A model generated the notes under the pieces. It saw nothing but the letters and a program-made list of their open reading frames with translations. It was not told where the DNA came from and ran no database searches. The position numbers were made by a program, and so were the translations under genes. From assembly GCF_014648135.1 (NCBI RefSeq), contig NZ_BMQN01000001.1, positions 682,001-746,000 of the forward strand: 64,000 bases of DNA, read 5' to 3'. Numbering within the stretch: the stretch's first letter is position 1; the number at the start of each line of letters is the position of its first letter. The stretch comes from Deinococcus sedimenti. GTDB taxonomy: Bacteria; Deinococcota; Deinococci; Deinococcales; Deinococcaceae. Below are positions 48,471-60,427 of this stretch, piece after piece.

Positions 48471-49262
48471 GTGAACCGCACGCCCGCCCCCCGAAAAGCC
48501 GCCCGCCTCTCACCCCGCGCCCGAACGTGGGTGGTGGCGGGCCTTTCGCTGGTCGGGGGGTACCTGATCGCGACCGGACAGCAGGTCATCCTTCGGCCCC
48601 CGCTGGTCGTGGGGCAGGACGCCGTCAGCACCCCGCAGAGCCGCGCGGCCCGCGTCACGCTGGAGCAGGCGGGCGGACCCGTGCTGCGGATCCGGCCCCC
48701 CGGCGGCGAGGCGCGCACGCTGCTGATCCTCTACCCCGGCGGGCTGGTGCGCCCGCAGGCGTACGAATGGCTGGGCCGCGCCCTGGCCGCGCAGGGCACC
48801 GAGACGGTTATTCCCGCGTTCCCGCTGGACCTGGCCGTCACCGCCGCCAACCGCGCCGACACCCTGATCGCCACGTACGGCAGCGGGAAGCGCGTGGTGA
48901 TCGCCGGTCACTCGCTGGGAGGCGCGATGGCCGCGCAGTACGCCGCCCGCCACGAAGGAAGCGTGGCGGGCCTGATCCTGATGGCCGCGTACCCCGCCGG
49001 GAACGTCAACCTGACCTCCCAGCGCCTCCCCGCGTTGTCCCTGCTGGCCGAGCAGGACCGGGTGGCCACCCCGGACGCCGTGCGGGACGGCCTCAGCCGC
49101 CTGCCCCCCGACACCACCCTGACCGTCATTCCAGGCGCCGTTCACGCCTTCTTCGGCCGCTACGGCCCGCAGCGAGGGGACGGGCAGCCCAGCGTGAACC
49201 GCGCCCAGGCCGAGCAGGACATCGTGAACGCCGTCCAGACCTTCCTCGCCGGACTTCCCTGA
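48471..49262 (+). CDS. Membrane-anchored alpha/beta hydrolase
   Basis: A 263-residue protein. An N-terminal membrane helix (about 19-36, TWVVAGLSLVGGYLIATG) anchors it outside. LLILYPGGLVRPQAYEWLG forms the oxyanion region, VIAGHSLGGAMAAQYAA the nucleophile elbow (GHSLGG), and IPGAVHAFFGRYG the catalytic His. It belongs to the dienelactone hydrolase-like alpha/beta group (PF12695 type). Substrate unknown. The GTG start follows TATGCT (48459-48464) by 6 bases, so it is leaderless. A lipoprotein gene follows 16 bases later. Confidence 0.85.
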   Translation: MNRTPAPRKAARLSPRARTWVVAGLSLVGGYLIATGQQVILRPPLVVGQDAVSTPQSRAARVTLEQAGGPVLRIRPPGGEARTLLILYPGGLVRPQAYEWLGRALAAQGTETVIPAFPLDLAVTAANRADTLIATYGSGKRVVIAGHSLGGAMAAQYAARHEGSVAGLILMAAYPAGNVNLTSQRLPALSLLAEQDRVATPDAVRDGLSRLPPDTTLTVIPGAVHAFFGRYGPQRGDGQPSVNRAQAEQDIVNAVQTFLAGLP

Positions 49263-49278
49263 CCCGGTACGCTGCGGC

Positions 49279-49809
49279 ATGCCCCGCCGCCTGCTCCTGC
49301 TGATCCTGACCCCCCTCCTGACCGGCTGTGACCCGGGCGGGCTGGACCTGTACTCCCCGACCGACGCGCGCGACTACGTCCGGTCCTGCGCCCGCGCCCG
49401 CAGCGACGTCATGTGCCGCGCCATGCAGCCCACCCTGGCTGCCACAACCGGCCCCGTCAGTGTCCTCCTGCCGAACGACGGGGACGACAACCGAGAGCAG
49501 GCCCTCGCGCGGTTCCTGGCCGGGCGCGGCACGACCCTGACCGCCTTCCGGAGCGAGCCCGCACTGCAGGCCGCGTTCGCACGCGCCAACATCTTTCCGG
49601 TCGCCCAGCTGACCACCGGCACCCACCGCACCCTGGACGGCACCCCGCACGAGGTGACCTGCACGGACCAGGGAACAGGTCTCGGTCCCGACTGTCGGCT
49701 CGGCCCACTGCGCGGCCTTGACCACATGCACCACCTCAAGCCCCGCGCGGACAGCCTGTACGCGACCTCCCCGACCACGCCGGGCACCCTGCCCTTCTTC
49801 CCGTTCTGA
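49279..49809 (+). CDS. Putative lipoprotein of unknown function
   Basis: A 176-residue exported protein. MPRRLLLLILTPLLTGC is a lipoprotein signal peptide with the lipobox LLTGC at residues 13-17. The mature part has four further Cys (in SCARARSDVMC, TCTDQ and DCRLG), likely disulfides, and no recognised fold. The ATG follows TACGCT (49268-49273) by 5 bases. It is 16 bases downstream of the hydrolase gene, yet has its own -10, so two overlapping transcripts are possible. Confidence 0.65.
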   Translation: MPRRLLLLILTPLLTGCDPGGLDLYSPTDARDYVRSCARARSDVMCRAMQPTLAATTGPVSVLLPNDGDDNREQALARFLAGRGTTLTAFRSEPALQAAFARANIFPVAQLTTGTHRTLDGTPHEVTCTDQGTGLGPDCRLGPLRGLDHMHHLKPRADSLYATSPTTPGTLPFFPF

Positions 49810-49855
49810 CCCCGCGCGGAGGGTTCAGCGGGCTCAGGCACCCTTCTTCGCCCCT

Positions 49856-50641
49856 TCACCCCTCGCCGGCCGCGATCCGCTGCGGAGCGGCGTACACCGT
49901 GAGCCGGTCCCCCCGCGCGAAGCCGCACAGGGTCACGCCGAACGCGGCCGCCGTGTCCACGGCCAGACTGGTGGCCGCGCCGACCGTCACCACCACGCCG
50001 ATCCCGGCGGTGACGGCCTTCTGCACGATCTCGAAGCCCGCGCGGCTGCTGACCACCAGCACGTGATCGGTCAGCGGCAGGGCCGCGACGCACGCGCCGA
50101 TCAGCTTGTCCACGGCGTTGTGCCGACCCACGTCCTCGAACGCGGCCACTCGCGCCCCGCCCGCGTGAAACAGGGCCGCGCCGTGCAGACCGCCCGTGGC
50201 GTGGAAACCCGGCTGTTGCTCGCCCAGCCGGTCGGGCAGTGACGCCAGCCACGCCGCGGGCAGGGGTCCCGCCGTCCAGGATGGGGGAGAGGCGCGCGCC
50301 ACGAGCCGCTCGACGCTGCCGGATCCGCACACCCCGCACGCACTGGACGACACGGCCAGCCGCGCCCCCGCCGCCAGCCGCGTGGCGTCCGGGGTCATCA
50401 GGTGCCACACGTTCCCGTTCTCCGGGTCCACGTGCAGCGTGAACTCGTCCGGGAGCAGCCCCTCGGACACCAGCCAGCCCAGCAGCAGGGCGCGGTCGTC
50501 GCCGGGCGTGCGCATCAGGACGCCCAGCGGCACCGGGCCGCCCGGCGTGCTCAGGCGCAGTTCCAGCGGTTCCTCGACCGCCACCCGGTCCACCCGCTCT
50601 GCGCGAGTGGCGCCGCTGATCAACTGGACGGGGAGGCCCAC
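49856..50641 (-). CDS. fdhD: Formate dehydrogenase accessory sulfurtransferase FdhD
   Basis: Delivers sulfur to the molybdenum cofactor so formate dehydrogenase becomes active. The 261-residue length fits FdhD. VEEPLELRLS, the conserved CGVCG loop (ACGVCGSGSVERL, with sulfur-carrying Cys), FEDVGRHNAVDKLIG and RAGFEIVQKA are diagnostic. The GTG start has a GGGGAGG Shine-Dalgarno about 6 bases upstream. It lies 35 bases after the DUF1641 gene and downstream of fdhF, forming one operon. Confidence 0.93.
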   Translation of the reverse strand: MGLPVQLISGATRAERVDRVAVEEPLELRLSTPGGPVPLGVLMRTPGDDRALLLGWLVSEGLLPDEFTLHVDPENGNVWHLMTPDATRLAAGARLAVSSSACGVCGSGSVERLVARASPPSWTAGPLPAAWLASLPDRLGEQQPGFHATGGLHGAALFHAGGARVAAFEDVGRHNAVDKLIGACVAALPLTDHVLVVSSRAGFEIVQKAVTAGIGVVVTVGAATSLAVDTAAAFGVTLCGFARGDRLTVYAAPQRIAAGEG

Positions 50642-50676
50642 GACCGCCTCCCCGTGATCCGGTCCGTCCGTTCGCT

Positions 50677-51180
50677 TCAGCGGTCCACCTCGGACTGGTT
50701 GGCGGTCTGCGGCAGCTCGCCACTCGCCTCGCGCAGGGCGCGGCCCACGCCGCCCAGCAGCGCCAGGATGGCGCCCAGGCCCACCTGCACGTCGCGGTCC
50801 TTCAGCAGGCCCAGCAGGTCGCCCAGGCCCAGGCCCTTCCCGGCGGCCACGTGCCGCGCGCCCTCGTGGACGCCCACCGTGACGGCGTGGCCCAGCACGC
50901 TCACCTCGCCAGGATCGAGTTCGGACAGGGTGCGGCCCAGTTCGGTGACGTTGCGCAGCAGGGTCGTGCCGCTCTGCCCGCCCAGGATGTGCAGCAGGGA
51001 CGCCGTGAGGCCCTCGCCGCCCCGCACCGTCTTCTGCGCGACGTCCAGCACGCCGTGCTCGTGCAGCTGCCGCAGCAGGTGCAGGCCCGCGAGCAGCGCC
51101 TCGGTGGAGTCCGAGACCTCGGCGTGCAGCTGTTCCTGCGGGGTGGGCGTGCGCGGCGTGAATTCGAGTGGTTTCGCCAT
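50677..51180 (-). CDS. DUF1641 family protein of the formate dehydrogenase operon
   Basis: A 167-residue helical protein. STEALLAGLHLLRQLHEHGV and a glycine-rich LGLGDLLGLLKDRDVQVGLG match DUF1641, which is commonly found between fdhF-type and fdhD genes. It may assist assembly or anchoring of the dehydrogenase. A GGAGT Shine-Dalgarno lies close to the ATG, and the gap from fdhF is 28 bases. Function is inferred from genomic association. Confidence 0.85.
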   Translation of the reverse strand: MAKPLEFTPRTPTPQEQLHAEVSDSTEALLAGLHLLRQLHEHGVLDVAQKTVRGGEGLTASLLHILGGQSGTTLLRNVTELGRTLSELDPGEVSVLGHAVTVGVHEGARHVAAGKGLGLGDLLGLLKDRDVQVGLGAILALLGGVGRALREASGELPQTANQSEVDR

Positions 51181-51208
51181 TCAGGACTCCTTTCCAGGGG
51201 TGGTGCGG

Positions 51209-54271
<3,063 letters not shown>

Positions 54272-54296
54272 ACGCCCTCCCTCGGATTCACTGGCG

Positions 54297-54302
54297 AGTA
54301 TA
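54297..54302 (-). promoter_or_regulatory. -10 element of the fdhF operon
   Basis: TATACT on the minus strand lies 26 bases before the fdhF ATG, leaving a leader of about 20 bases with a strong Shine-Dalgarno. Unlike most neighbours this operon is leadered. Confidence 0.55.
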
Positions 54303-54400
54303 GGCGCGGACCCCCGACCCACACGTCATCCAGCCTGCATGAAGGATTCATCCCGGGCTCAAGAAGGGGAGGACCGGTGACCGCCCCCCCCGCGCCGGAA

Positions 54401-55324
54401 CTACAGCACCAGCACGCCGTGATGCTTGGCCTTCTCCTGCGGTTCCACGTGAATGCTGATGGAACTGTCCGGCGTCTCCGCCCGGATGGCGTCCTCCAGC
54501 CGGTCGCAGATCGCGTGCGCCTCCGTGACCGTCATGTCGCCCGGCACCACCATGTGGAACTCGATGAACGTCATGCTGCCCGCGTGCCGGGTGCGCAGGT
54601 CATGCATCTCCAGCGCGCCCGCCCCGGCCGTGCTCATGGCCGCGCGGATGCGCCGCTCGGTGTCGCCATCCACAGCGGCGTCCATCAGCCCGCCGATACT
54701 GTCGCGCACCAGAAGCCAGCCGCTCCAGAGGATGTTCAGCGCTACCAGGATGGCCAGCAGCGGGTCCAGCCAGTGCAGGCCCGTCAGGCGCGCGGCCAGC
54801 ACGCCCACCAGCACGCCCACGCTGGTCACCACGTCACTCATCACGTGCCGCCCGTCGGCGAGCAGCGCCGGGGAGCGCAGCGCCCGCCCGTGCCGCAGCA
54901 GGACCGTCGCCCACAGCGCGTTCAGCGTGCTGGCCCCCAGGTTCACGCCCAGGCCCACGAGGCCCGTGCCGCCCTCCGGGGCGACCGGGTTCATCAGGAC
55001 CGGCACGGCCTCCCGCATGATCGCGACCGCCGCGAGCACGATCAGGACGCCTTCGGCCACGGCGCTGAAGTACTCGGCCTTCGTGTGCCCGTACGGGTGG
55101 TTCGCGTCGGCCGGGCGGGCCGCGACCCGCAGCGCCGCGAACGCCGCGACGGCCGCCGCGACGTTGATGATGCTCTCCAGCGCGTCCGAGTACAGCGCCA
55201 CGCTGTTCGTGAGCAGGTACGCCAGGAACTTCAGGCCCAGCACCACCACGGCCACGAGAATGCTGCCCAGCGCCAGCCTTGAGGCGCGCCGGGAGGACTG
55301 CTGGGAGGCGGAGGGAACCGTCAC
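54401..55324 (-). CDS. Cation diffusion facilitator (CDF) metal transporter
   Basis: A 307-residue inner-membrane exporter of Zn2+, Mn2+ or Fe2+. Six helices are visible. The metal site in helix 2 is SDALESIINVAAA (Asp, but Glu/Ser in place of the canonical HxxxD pair), and that of helix 5 is DGRHVMSDVVTSVG (His/Asp), followed by HPYGHTKAEYF. A C-terminal ferredoxin-like regulatory domain of about 85 residues follows (MHDLRTRHAG...FHMVVPGDMT). The GTG start has TACGCT (55331-55336) 6 bases upstream on the minus strand. It is divergent from uvrD. Confidence 0.9.
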   Translation of the reverse strand: MTVPSASQQSSRRASRLALGSILVAVVVLGLKFLAYLLTNSVALYSDALESIINVAAAVAAFAALRVAARPADANHPYGHTKAEYFSAVAEGVLIVLAAVAIMREAVPVLMNPVAPEGGTGLVGLGVNLGASTLNALWATVLLRHGRALRSPALLADGRHVMSDVVTSVGVLVGVLAARLTGLHWLDPLLAILVALNILWSGWLLVRDSIGGLMDAAVDGDTERRIRAAMSTAGAGALEMHDLRTRHAGSMTFIEFHMVVPGDMTVTEAHAICDRLEDAIRAETPDSSISIHVEPQEKAKHHGVLVL

Positions 55325-55443
55325 CGCCGGAGCGTAGCAGGGTTAGGCGCGGCGAAAGTCGTGCCCCCGCCGGGAACAGCCACCCCTGCACCAACCCCGA
55401 CTGATTCTGCCTGGAACGTAACGCGGCCTGATACACTCATTCG

Positions 55444-58400
55444 GTGACCGCGCCCGACCTCCTCGCCCAGCTCAACCCCACCCAGGCCCAGGCCGCCGAC
55501 CACTACACCGGCCCGGCCCTGGTCATCGCCGGCGCCGGCAGCGGCAAGACCCGCACCCTCATCTACCGCATCGCCCACCTGATCGGCCACTACGGCGTGC
55601 AACCCGGCGAGATCCTCGCCGTGACCTTCACCAACAAGGCCGCCGCCGAAATGCGAGAACGCGCGGGCCACCTCATCAGCGGCGCGGACAAACTCTGGAT
55701 GAGCACCTTCCACAGCGCCGGCGTGCGCATCCTGCGCGCCTACGGCGAACACATCGGTCTCAGGCGCGGTTTCGTCATCTACGACGACGACGACCAGCTC
55801 GACATCCTCAAGGAAGTCATGGGCTCGGTGCCCGGCATCGGCCCCGACACGAACCCCCGCGTCCTGCGCGGCATCCTCGACCGCGCCAAGAGCAACCTCC
55901 TCACCCCCGACCAGATCGCCCGCAGCGGCGAACCGTACATCAGCGGCGTCCCCCGCGAAGCCGCCGCCGAGGTCTACCGCCGCTACGAACAGCGCAAGAA
56001 GGGCCAGAACGCCATCGACTTCGGCGACCTCATCACCGAGACCGTCCGCCTCTTCCAGGAGGTCCCGGCCGTCCTGAACGCCGTGCAGAACCGCGCAAAA
56101 TTCATCCACGTGGACGAGTACCAGGACACCAACAAGGCCCAGTACGAACTGACCCGCCTGCTCGCCAGCCGCGACCGCAACCTGCTGGTCGTCGGCGACC
56201 CCGACCAGTGCCTGCCGCCCGGCACGCCCATCAGCACGCCAGGCGGCCCGCGCCCCATCGAGGACATCCAGGTGGGCGACACCGTCTGTGGCGTCGGCGC
56301 GCGCGGCACCCGCCTGCCCACGCAGGTCACAAACGTCAAGCGCGGCCACTCCGCAGGGCCGCTCTGGCACATCCAGGCCGGGGAGCACACCCTGAGCGGC
56401 ACGCCGCACCACATCGTCCTGGCCCGTCACCTGCCCATGCCCGGCCAGTGGTACGTGTACCTGATGCACCGTGAGGACCGCGGGTACCGCGTCGGCCTGA
56501 CCATCGGCGCCCGCCAGAACAGCGAGGGTCAGACCGACTACGGCTTCCGCGTCCGGCTGAACCAGGAACACGGTGACCGGGTCTGGGTGCTGCGCGTGTG
56601 CGACTCCCGCGCGGACGCCGCGTACTGGGAGGCGCTGTACGCCGCCCGCTACGGCCTGCCCACCGCACTGTTCCACGGTGTGGGGCGCAACCTCGCGATG
56701 GATGAGGCACGACTGGCGCAGCTGTACGGCGAACTCGACACCGAAGCCGCCGCGCACCGACTCATGACCGACCTGCACCTGCACCCGGACTTCCCGCACC
56801 ACCGACCCCAGAACGGCGCGCGGCGCCAGAGCGTGAACCTCGTCATGTTCCAGGATCACCGGGGCGGGACGGTCGGCTACCACCGCATCCAGTGGAGCAG
56901 CAACCGCGCTGACGTGGCGCAGAAACTCATGGCCGCCGGGCACCCCGTCCGCAGCAACGGGCGCGGCGGGTACCGTCTGGAACTCAGCCGCCGCGACTAC
57001 CCCCAGGCGCTCGAAGACGCGCGGCGTATCGCGCGCGACGGCGGCCTGGAACTGCAGCGCAAGGCCCAGATCGGCGGGATCATGTACGCCTTCACGCCCC
57101 TGTCCCACCTGCACCCCGGCATGCGGATGCTGGCCGACGGCACCGAGGGACTGCGCGAGGTCGAGGTCACGCGCGTCGAGCAGCGGCCCTACGACGGCCC
57201 GGTGTACGACCTGACCGTCACACCCACCCACACGTACCTCGCAGGCGGCCTGCTCGTGCACAACAGCATCTACAAGTTCCGCGGCGCGGACATTCAGAAC
57301 ATCCTGGATTTCCAGAAGGACTACCGCGACGCGAAGGTGTACCTGCTGGAACACAATTACCGCTCCAGCGCCCGCGTGCTGACCATCGCGAACAAGTTGA
57401 TCGAGAACAACGCCGAACGGCTCGACAAGACCCTCAAGGCCGTCAAGGAGGACGGGCACCCGGTCGTGTTCCACCGCGCCACCGACCACCGCGCCGAGGG
57501 GGATTTCGTCGCGGAGTGGATCACGCGCCTGCACAGCCTGGAGGGCCGCCGGTTCAGCGAGATGGCGATCCTGTACCGCACGAACGCCCAGTCCCGCGTG
57601 CTGGAGGAATCGCTGCGCCGCGTGCAGATTCCCGCGAAGATCGTGGGCGGCGTGGGCTTCTACGACCGCCGGGAGATCAGGGACATCCTCGCGTACGCCC
57701 GGCTGGCCATCAACCCCAGTGACGACGTGGCGCTGCGGCGCATCATCGGGCGGCCCAAACGCGGCATCGGCGACACGGCCATGGTGAAACTGATGGACTG
57801 GGCACGTGCGAACGGCACCAGCGTCCTGACCGCCTGCGCGAACGCCGAGCAGGCCCGCATCCTCGACCGGGGCGCGGCCCGGCCCGTGGAATTCGCCGCG
57901 CTGATGGAGGCCATGGCGGACGCCGCCGAGAACTACGAGCCCGCCCCGTTCCTGCGCTTCGTGATCGAGACCAGCGGGTACCTCGACCTGCTGCGCCAGG
58001 AGGGACAGGAAGGACAGGTGCGCATGGAGAACCTCGATGAACTCATCAACGCCGCGCAGGAATGGGCGCAGGAGAACGAGGGCACCATCGCGGACTTCCT
58101 GGACGACGCGGCCCTGCTGTCCAGCGTGGACGACATGCGCACGAAGACCGAGAACAAGGGCGCCCCGGAGGACGCCGTCACGCTGATGACCATGCACAAC
58201 GCCAAGGGCCTGGAGTTCCCCGTGGTGTTCATCGTGGGTACCGAGGAGGGCCTGCTGCCCAGCAAGGGCGCGCTGGTCGAGGCGGGGGGCATCGAGGAGG
58301 AACGCCGACTGTTCTACGTGGGCATCACCCGCGCCATGGAACGCCTGTTCCTGACCGCCGCGCAGAACCGCATGCAGTTCGGCAAGACGAACGCCGCCGA

Positions 58401-58716
58401 GGACAGCCGCTTCCTCGAGGAGATCGAGGGGCACTTCGACACCATCGACCCGTACGGGCAGGTCATCGAGTACCGCGCCAAGACCTGGAAACAGTACCGC
58501 CCCACCGTGCCCGCGCCCAGCGCCGTGAAGAACACCAGCCCCATGACCGCCGGCATGGCCTTCCGGGGCGGCGAGAAGGTCCGGCACCCCAAGTTCGGCG
58601 AGGGGCAGGTGCTGGCCGTCGCGGGCGTCGGCGACCGGCAGGAGGTCACCGTGCACTTCCCGTCCGCTGGGGTGAAAAAACTTCTGGTGAAGTTCGCGAA
58701 CCTCAGCCCCGCCTGA
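55444..58716 (+). CDS. uvrD: UvrD/PcrA superfamily 1A DNA helicase interrupted by an intein
   Basis: The product is 1090 residues; removing a 352-residue intein (256-607) leaves 738, normal for Deinococcus UvrD. It is a 3'-5' helicase for nucleotide excision and mismatch repair. Motif I is GAGSGKT (30-36), motif Ia VTFTNKAAAEM, motif II VDEYQDTN, motif III GDPDQ-SIYKFRGAD (cut by the intein), motif IV EHNYRSSARV, motif V MTMHNAKGLEFPVVF and motif VI VGITRAMERLFLT. A C-terminal Tudor-like tail ends VKKLLVKFANLSPA. Leaderless GTG (TACACT at 55432-55437, 6 bases). No radiation-desiccation response motif was seen in the gap to the CDF gene. Confidence 0.96.
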   Translation: MTAPDLLAQLNPTQAQAADHYTGPALVIAGAGSGKTRTLIYRIAHLIGHYGVQPGEILAVTFTNKAAAEMRERAGHLISGADKLWMSTFHSAGVRILRAYGEHIGLRRGFVIYDDDDQLDILKEVMGSVPGIGPDTNPRVLRGILDRAKSNLLTPDQIARSGEPYISGVPREAAAEVYRRYEQRKKGQNAIDFGDLITETVRLFQEVPAVLNAVQNRAKFIHVDEYQDTNKAQYELTRLLASRDRNLLVVGDPDQCLPPGTPISTPGGPRPIEDIQVGDTVCGVGARGTRLPTQVTNVKRGHSAGPLWHIQAGEHTLSGTPHHIVLARHLPMPGQWYVYLMHREDRGYRVGLTIGARQNSEGQTDYGFRVRLNQEHGDRVWVLRVCDSRADAAYWEALYAARYGLPTALFHGVGRNLAMDEARLAQLYGELDTEAAAHRLMTDLHLHPDFPHHRPQNGARRQSVNLVMFQDHRGGTVGYHRIQWSSNRADVAQKLMAAGHPVRSNGRGGYRLELSRRDYPQALEDARRIARDGGLELQRKAQIGGIMYAFTPLSHLHPGMRMLADGTEGLREVEVTRVEQRPYDGPVYDLTVTPTHTYLAGGLLVHNSIYKFRGADIQNILDFQKDYRDAKVYLLEHNYRSSARVLTIANKLIENNAERLDKTLKAVKEDGHPVVFHRATDHRAEGDFVAEWITRLHSLEGRRFSEMAILYRTNAQSRVLEESLRRVQIPAKIVGGVGFYDRREIRDILAYARLAINPSDDVALRRIIGRPKRGIGDTAMVKLMDWARANGTSVLTACANAEQARILDRGAARPVEFAALMEAMADAAENYEPAPFLRFVIETSGYLDLLRQEGQEGQVRMENLDELINAAQEWAQENEGTIADFLDDAALLSSVDDMRTKTENKGAPEDAVTLMTMHNAKGLEFPVVFIVGTEEGLLPSKGALVEAGGIEEERRLFYVGITRAMERLFLTAAQNRMQFGKTNAAEDSRFLEEIEGHFDTIDPYGQVIEYRAKTWKQYRPTVPAPSAVKNTSPMTAGMAFRGGEKVRHPKFGEGQVLAVAGVGDRQEVTVHFPSAGVKKLLVKFANLSPA
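56209..57264 (+). mobile_element. Intein in uvrD, with GIY-YIG-like insert
   Basis: A 352-residue intein inserted in helicase motif III between GDPDQ and SIYKFRGAD. Splicing residues are Cys1 (CLPPGTPIST), block B GTPHHIV (65-71), block F YDLTVTPTHTYLAGG (333-347), and C-terminal His351-Asn352 followed by extein Ser. The middle (about 80-320) is not a LAGLIDADG pair. WYVYLM plus GYRVGLT 8 bases-of-protein later echo GIY and YIG strands, with a later YWEALYAARYG that could hold the catalytic Glu, so a GIY-YIG-like or decayed endonuclease is proposed. A second helical segment near 225-275 may bind DNA. It is in frame and apparently functional in splicing. Confidence 0.93.
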
Positions 58717-58861
58717 ATGCAACGGCCGCCGCTCGCCCGCTGTCCCTGGTGGATGCACGCAGCGTGCGGGGACACGCTGCGGAGTCAGCGACCACCCCGC
58801 CACACGTTCTCCCAAGATTTTGTGGCGGCGATCACCACGGGCGACCTGTCACCATGAGCGC

Positions 58862-60046
58862 GTGAATCCCACCGACCCCTCCCCGACCCCCGGACCGCCC
58901 GCCCCGTGGCGCTCGACCGGTTCCATCCAGGAATTCCTGAGGGCCCTGTGGCAGTACGCCGCGTTCCGCCTCATCGTGTTCGTCGCCGTGGGCCTGCTGG
59001 CCCTGTGGGTGGGCGGGTGGCTGCTGAGCAACCTCGCCAGCGTCCTGATCACGGTCCTGGGCGCGTACGCCCTGGCCTTCCTGATGAACCCGATCCTGTC
59101 CTGGCTGGAGCGGCACCGGGTGGGCCGCGCCATCGGGGTGCTGTTGCTGATCGTCGTGCTGATCGGCCTGATCACCGTCCTGTGGTTCGCGGTCAGCTCG
59201 CAGATCAGCGGCCTGATCGAGGGCCTGCCCAGCCTGACCGCAAACTTCAAGGACCTCGTCAACTCGCTCCTGAACCGCCTGGACGGCATTCCCGGCACGG
59301 AAGGACTCAAGGCCACCATCTCCGAGTACGTGGACAAGCAGACCGGCAGCCTCACGGCCGGCGCGGGCCCGCTGTTCGACCGGCTGATCAACGCCGGCCC
59401 CGACGTTCTGGACACCCTGGCCGGACTGGTCGGCTGGCTGGGTCAGCTGGGCCTGCTGCTCACCCTGGCGATGTACTTCATGTTCGAGTACAACACCTTC
59501 GGTGCGGGCCTGCTGAAACTCTTCCCCCGCACGTGGCAACCCACCCTGCTGCAACTGGCCGACGACGTCAGCGACAGCTTCGGCATGTACCTGCGTGGCA
59601 CCGTCATCACGGCGCTGGCGTGCGCGCTGCTGGCCACCGCGGGACTGCTGATCCTGCACGTCCCGAACGCGCTGGCGCTGGGTATTCTCAGTGCGTTCGT
59701 GAACCTCATTCCGTACGTGGGGATCGTGGTGGCGTCCATTCCACCCATGCTGCTCGCCCTGCCGCAGGGCACCACGACCGTCCTGGAGGTCGCGGCGCTG
59801 TACTTCATCATCAACCAGCTGCTCGGCAATGTCATCGGGCCGATGGTCATGGGCCGCAGCACCAGCATCGGCCCGGCCAGCATCCTGATCGCCATTCTGG
59901 TCGGCCTGGCCCTGGCCGGGGCGATGGGCGCGATTCTCGCCATCCCCTGCGCCGTGCTGCTCAAACGCTGGACCAGTCGCTACTGGCTGCGCAGCCCGCT
60001 GTACCGCGGGGCCGCCGGTCGCGCCGCCCCCAGCGCAGACCACTGA
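58862..60046 (+). CDS. AI-2E family transporter
   Basis: A 394-residue membrane protein with about eight helices. Domain pattern matches the AI-2E (YdiK/PerM) exporter family: an N-terminal two-helix hairpin, LAGLVGWLGQLGLLLTLAMY, and the conserved NLIPYVGIVVASIPP and FIINQLLGNVIGPMVMG. It may export a small hydrophobic or signal molecule or contribute to Na+ exchange; the substrate is unknown. The GTG start overlaps the stop of a three-codon ATG mini-ORF. No TANNNT at the standard distance was found, so its promoter is uncertain. Confidence 0.87.
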   Translation: MNPTDPSPTPGPPAPWRSTGSIQEFLRALWQYAAFRLIVFVAVGLLALWVGGWLLSNLASVLITVLGAYALAFLMNPILSWLERHRVGRAIGVLLLIVVLIGLITVLWFAVSSQISGLIEGLPSLTANFKDLVNSLLNRLDGIPGTEGLKATISEYVDKQTGSLTAGAGPLFDRLINAGPDVLDTLAGLVGWLGQLGLLLTLAMYFMFEYNTFGAGLLKLFPRTWQPTLLQLADDVSDSFGMYLRGTVITALACALLATAGLLILHVPNALALGILSAFVNLIPYVGIVVASIPPMLLALPQGTTTVLEVAALYFIINQLLGNVIGPMVMGRSTSIGPASILIAILVGLALAGAMGAILAIPCAVLLKRWTSRYWLRSPLYRGAAGRAAPSADH

Positions 60047-60049
60047 CAG

Positions 60050-60345
60050 CGGTGTTCAGATGTGCTGACAGCGTTTTCCAGTTCCATTGAAGGGCCAACA
60101 GCACGACCCTGGGCTCCACTTCCAATCGCTCATGTCGGCGGGTACTCGCGCCGCGCATTTCAGGGAGACTGAGGGGTTTCTCAGTCTCCCTGACAACCGC
60201 TGTCAGTGCACCCCGCAGCACACCTGAAACGAGCGGTCTCGGAGAGCGGCGGAGCAGAGCAGGAAGCTGTCAATATCAGAGGTTGGAGGTGAAGCCCAGG
60301 GGCGCGCCGTCGGCCCTTCAGCGGAACTGGAAATCACTGTGAGGG
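60050..60345. repeat. Inverted cluster of two R2 repeats around a shared hairpin
   Basis: Two copies of repeat R2 lie head to head. Copy c is on the minus strand (60050-60132: GATTGGAAGTGGAGCCC, GGCCCTTCAATGGAACTGG) and copy d on the plus strand (60272-60345: GGTTGGAGGTGAAGCCC, GGCCCTTCAGCGGAACTGG). Between them is a perfect 12-bp hairpin, CAGGGAGACTGA/TCAGTCTCCCTG with an 8-base loop at 60161-60192, that each copy could treat as its own 5' stem. The same hairpin, in imperfect form, starts copy b. No gene is visible in 60047-60427. Confidence 0.75.
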
Positions 60346-60427
60346 GATTTCAGGCACTTGGAACGGTCTGCTCGGGATCACACAGGTGAGCACAGCGGGC
60401 GTCATCTGGTGTCTTCAAGGTGATAGA

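Noticed and set aside
55325..55443. Looked for a radiation/desiccation response motif (DdrO site, TTATGT-N5-ACATAA-like) at uvrD
   Set aside because: No palindrome of this type is present in the gap. The only clear signals are the two -10 elements of the divergent genes.
55321..58815. 1164-codon minus-strand open frame opposite uvrD
   Set aside because: Antisense to helicase motifs and the intein. No domain, start site or -10 is associated with it.
58854..58865. Three-codon ORF (ATG AGC GCG TGA) overlapping the AI-2E transporter GTG
   Set aside because: It may be a translational coupling mini-ORF, but it is too short and has no -10 at the standard spacing, so I treat it as chance.
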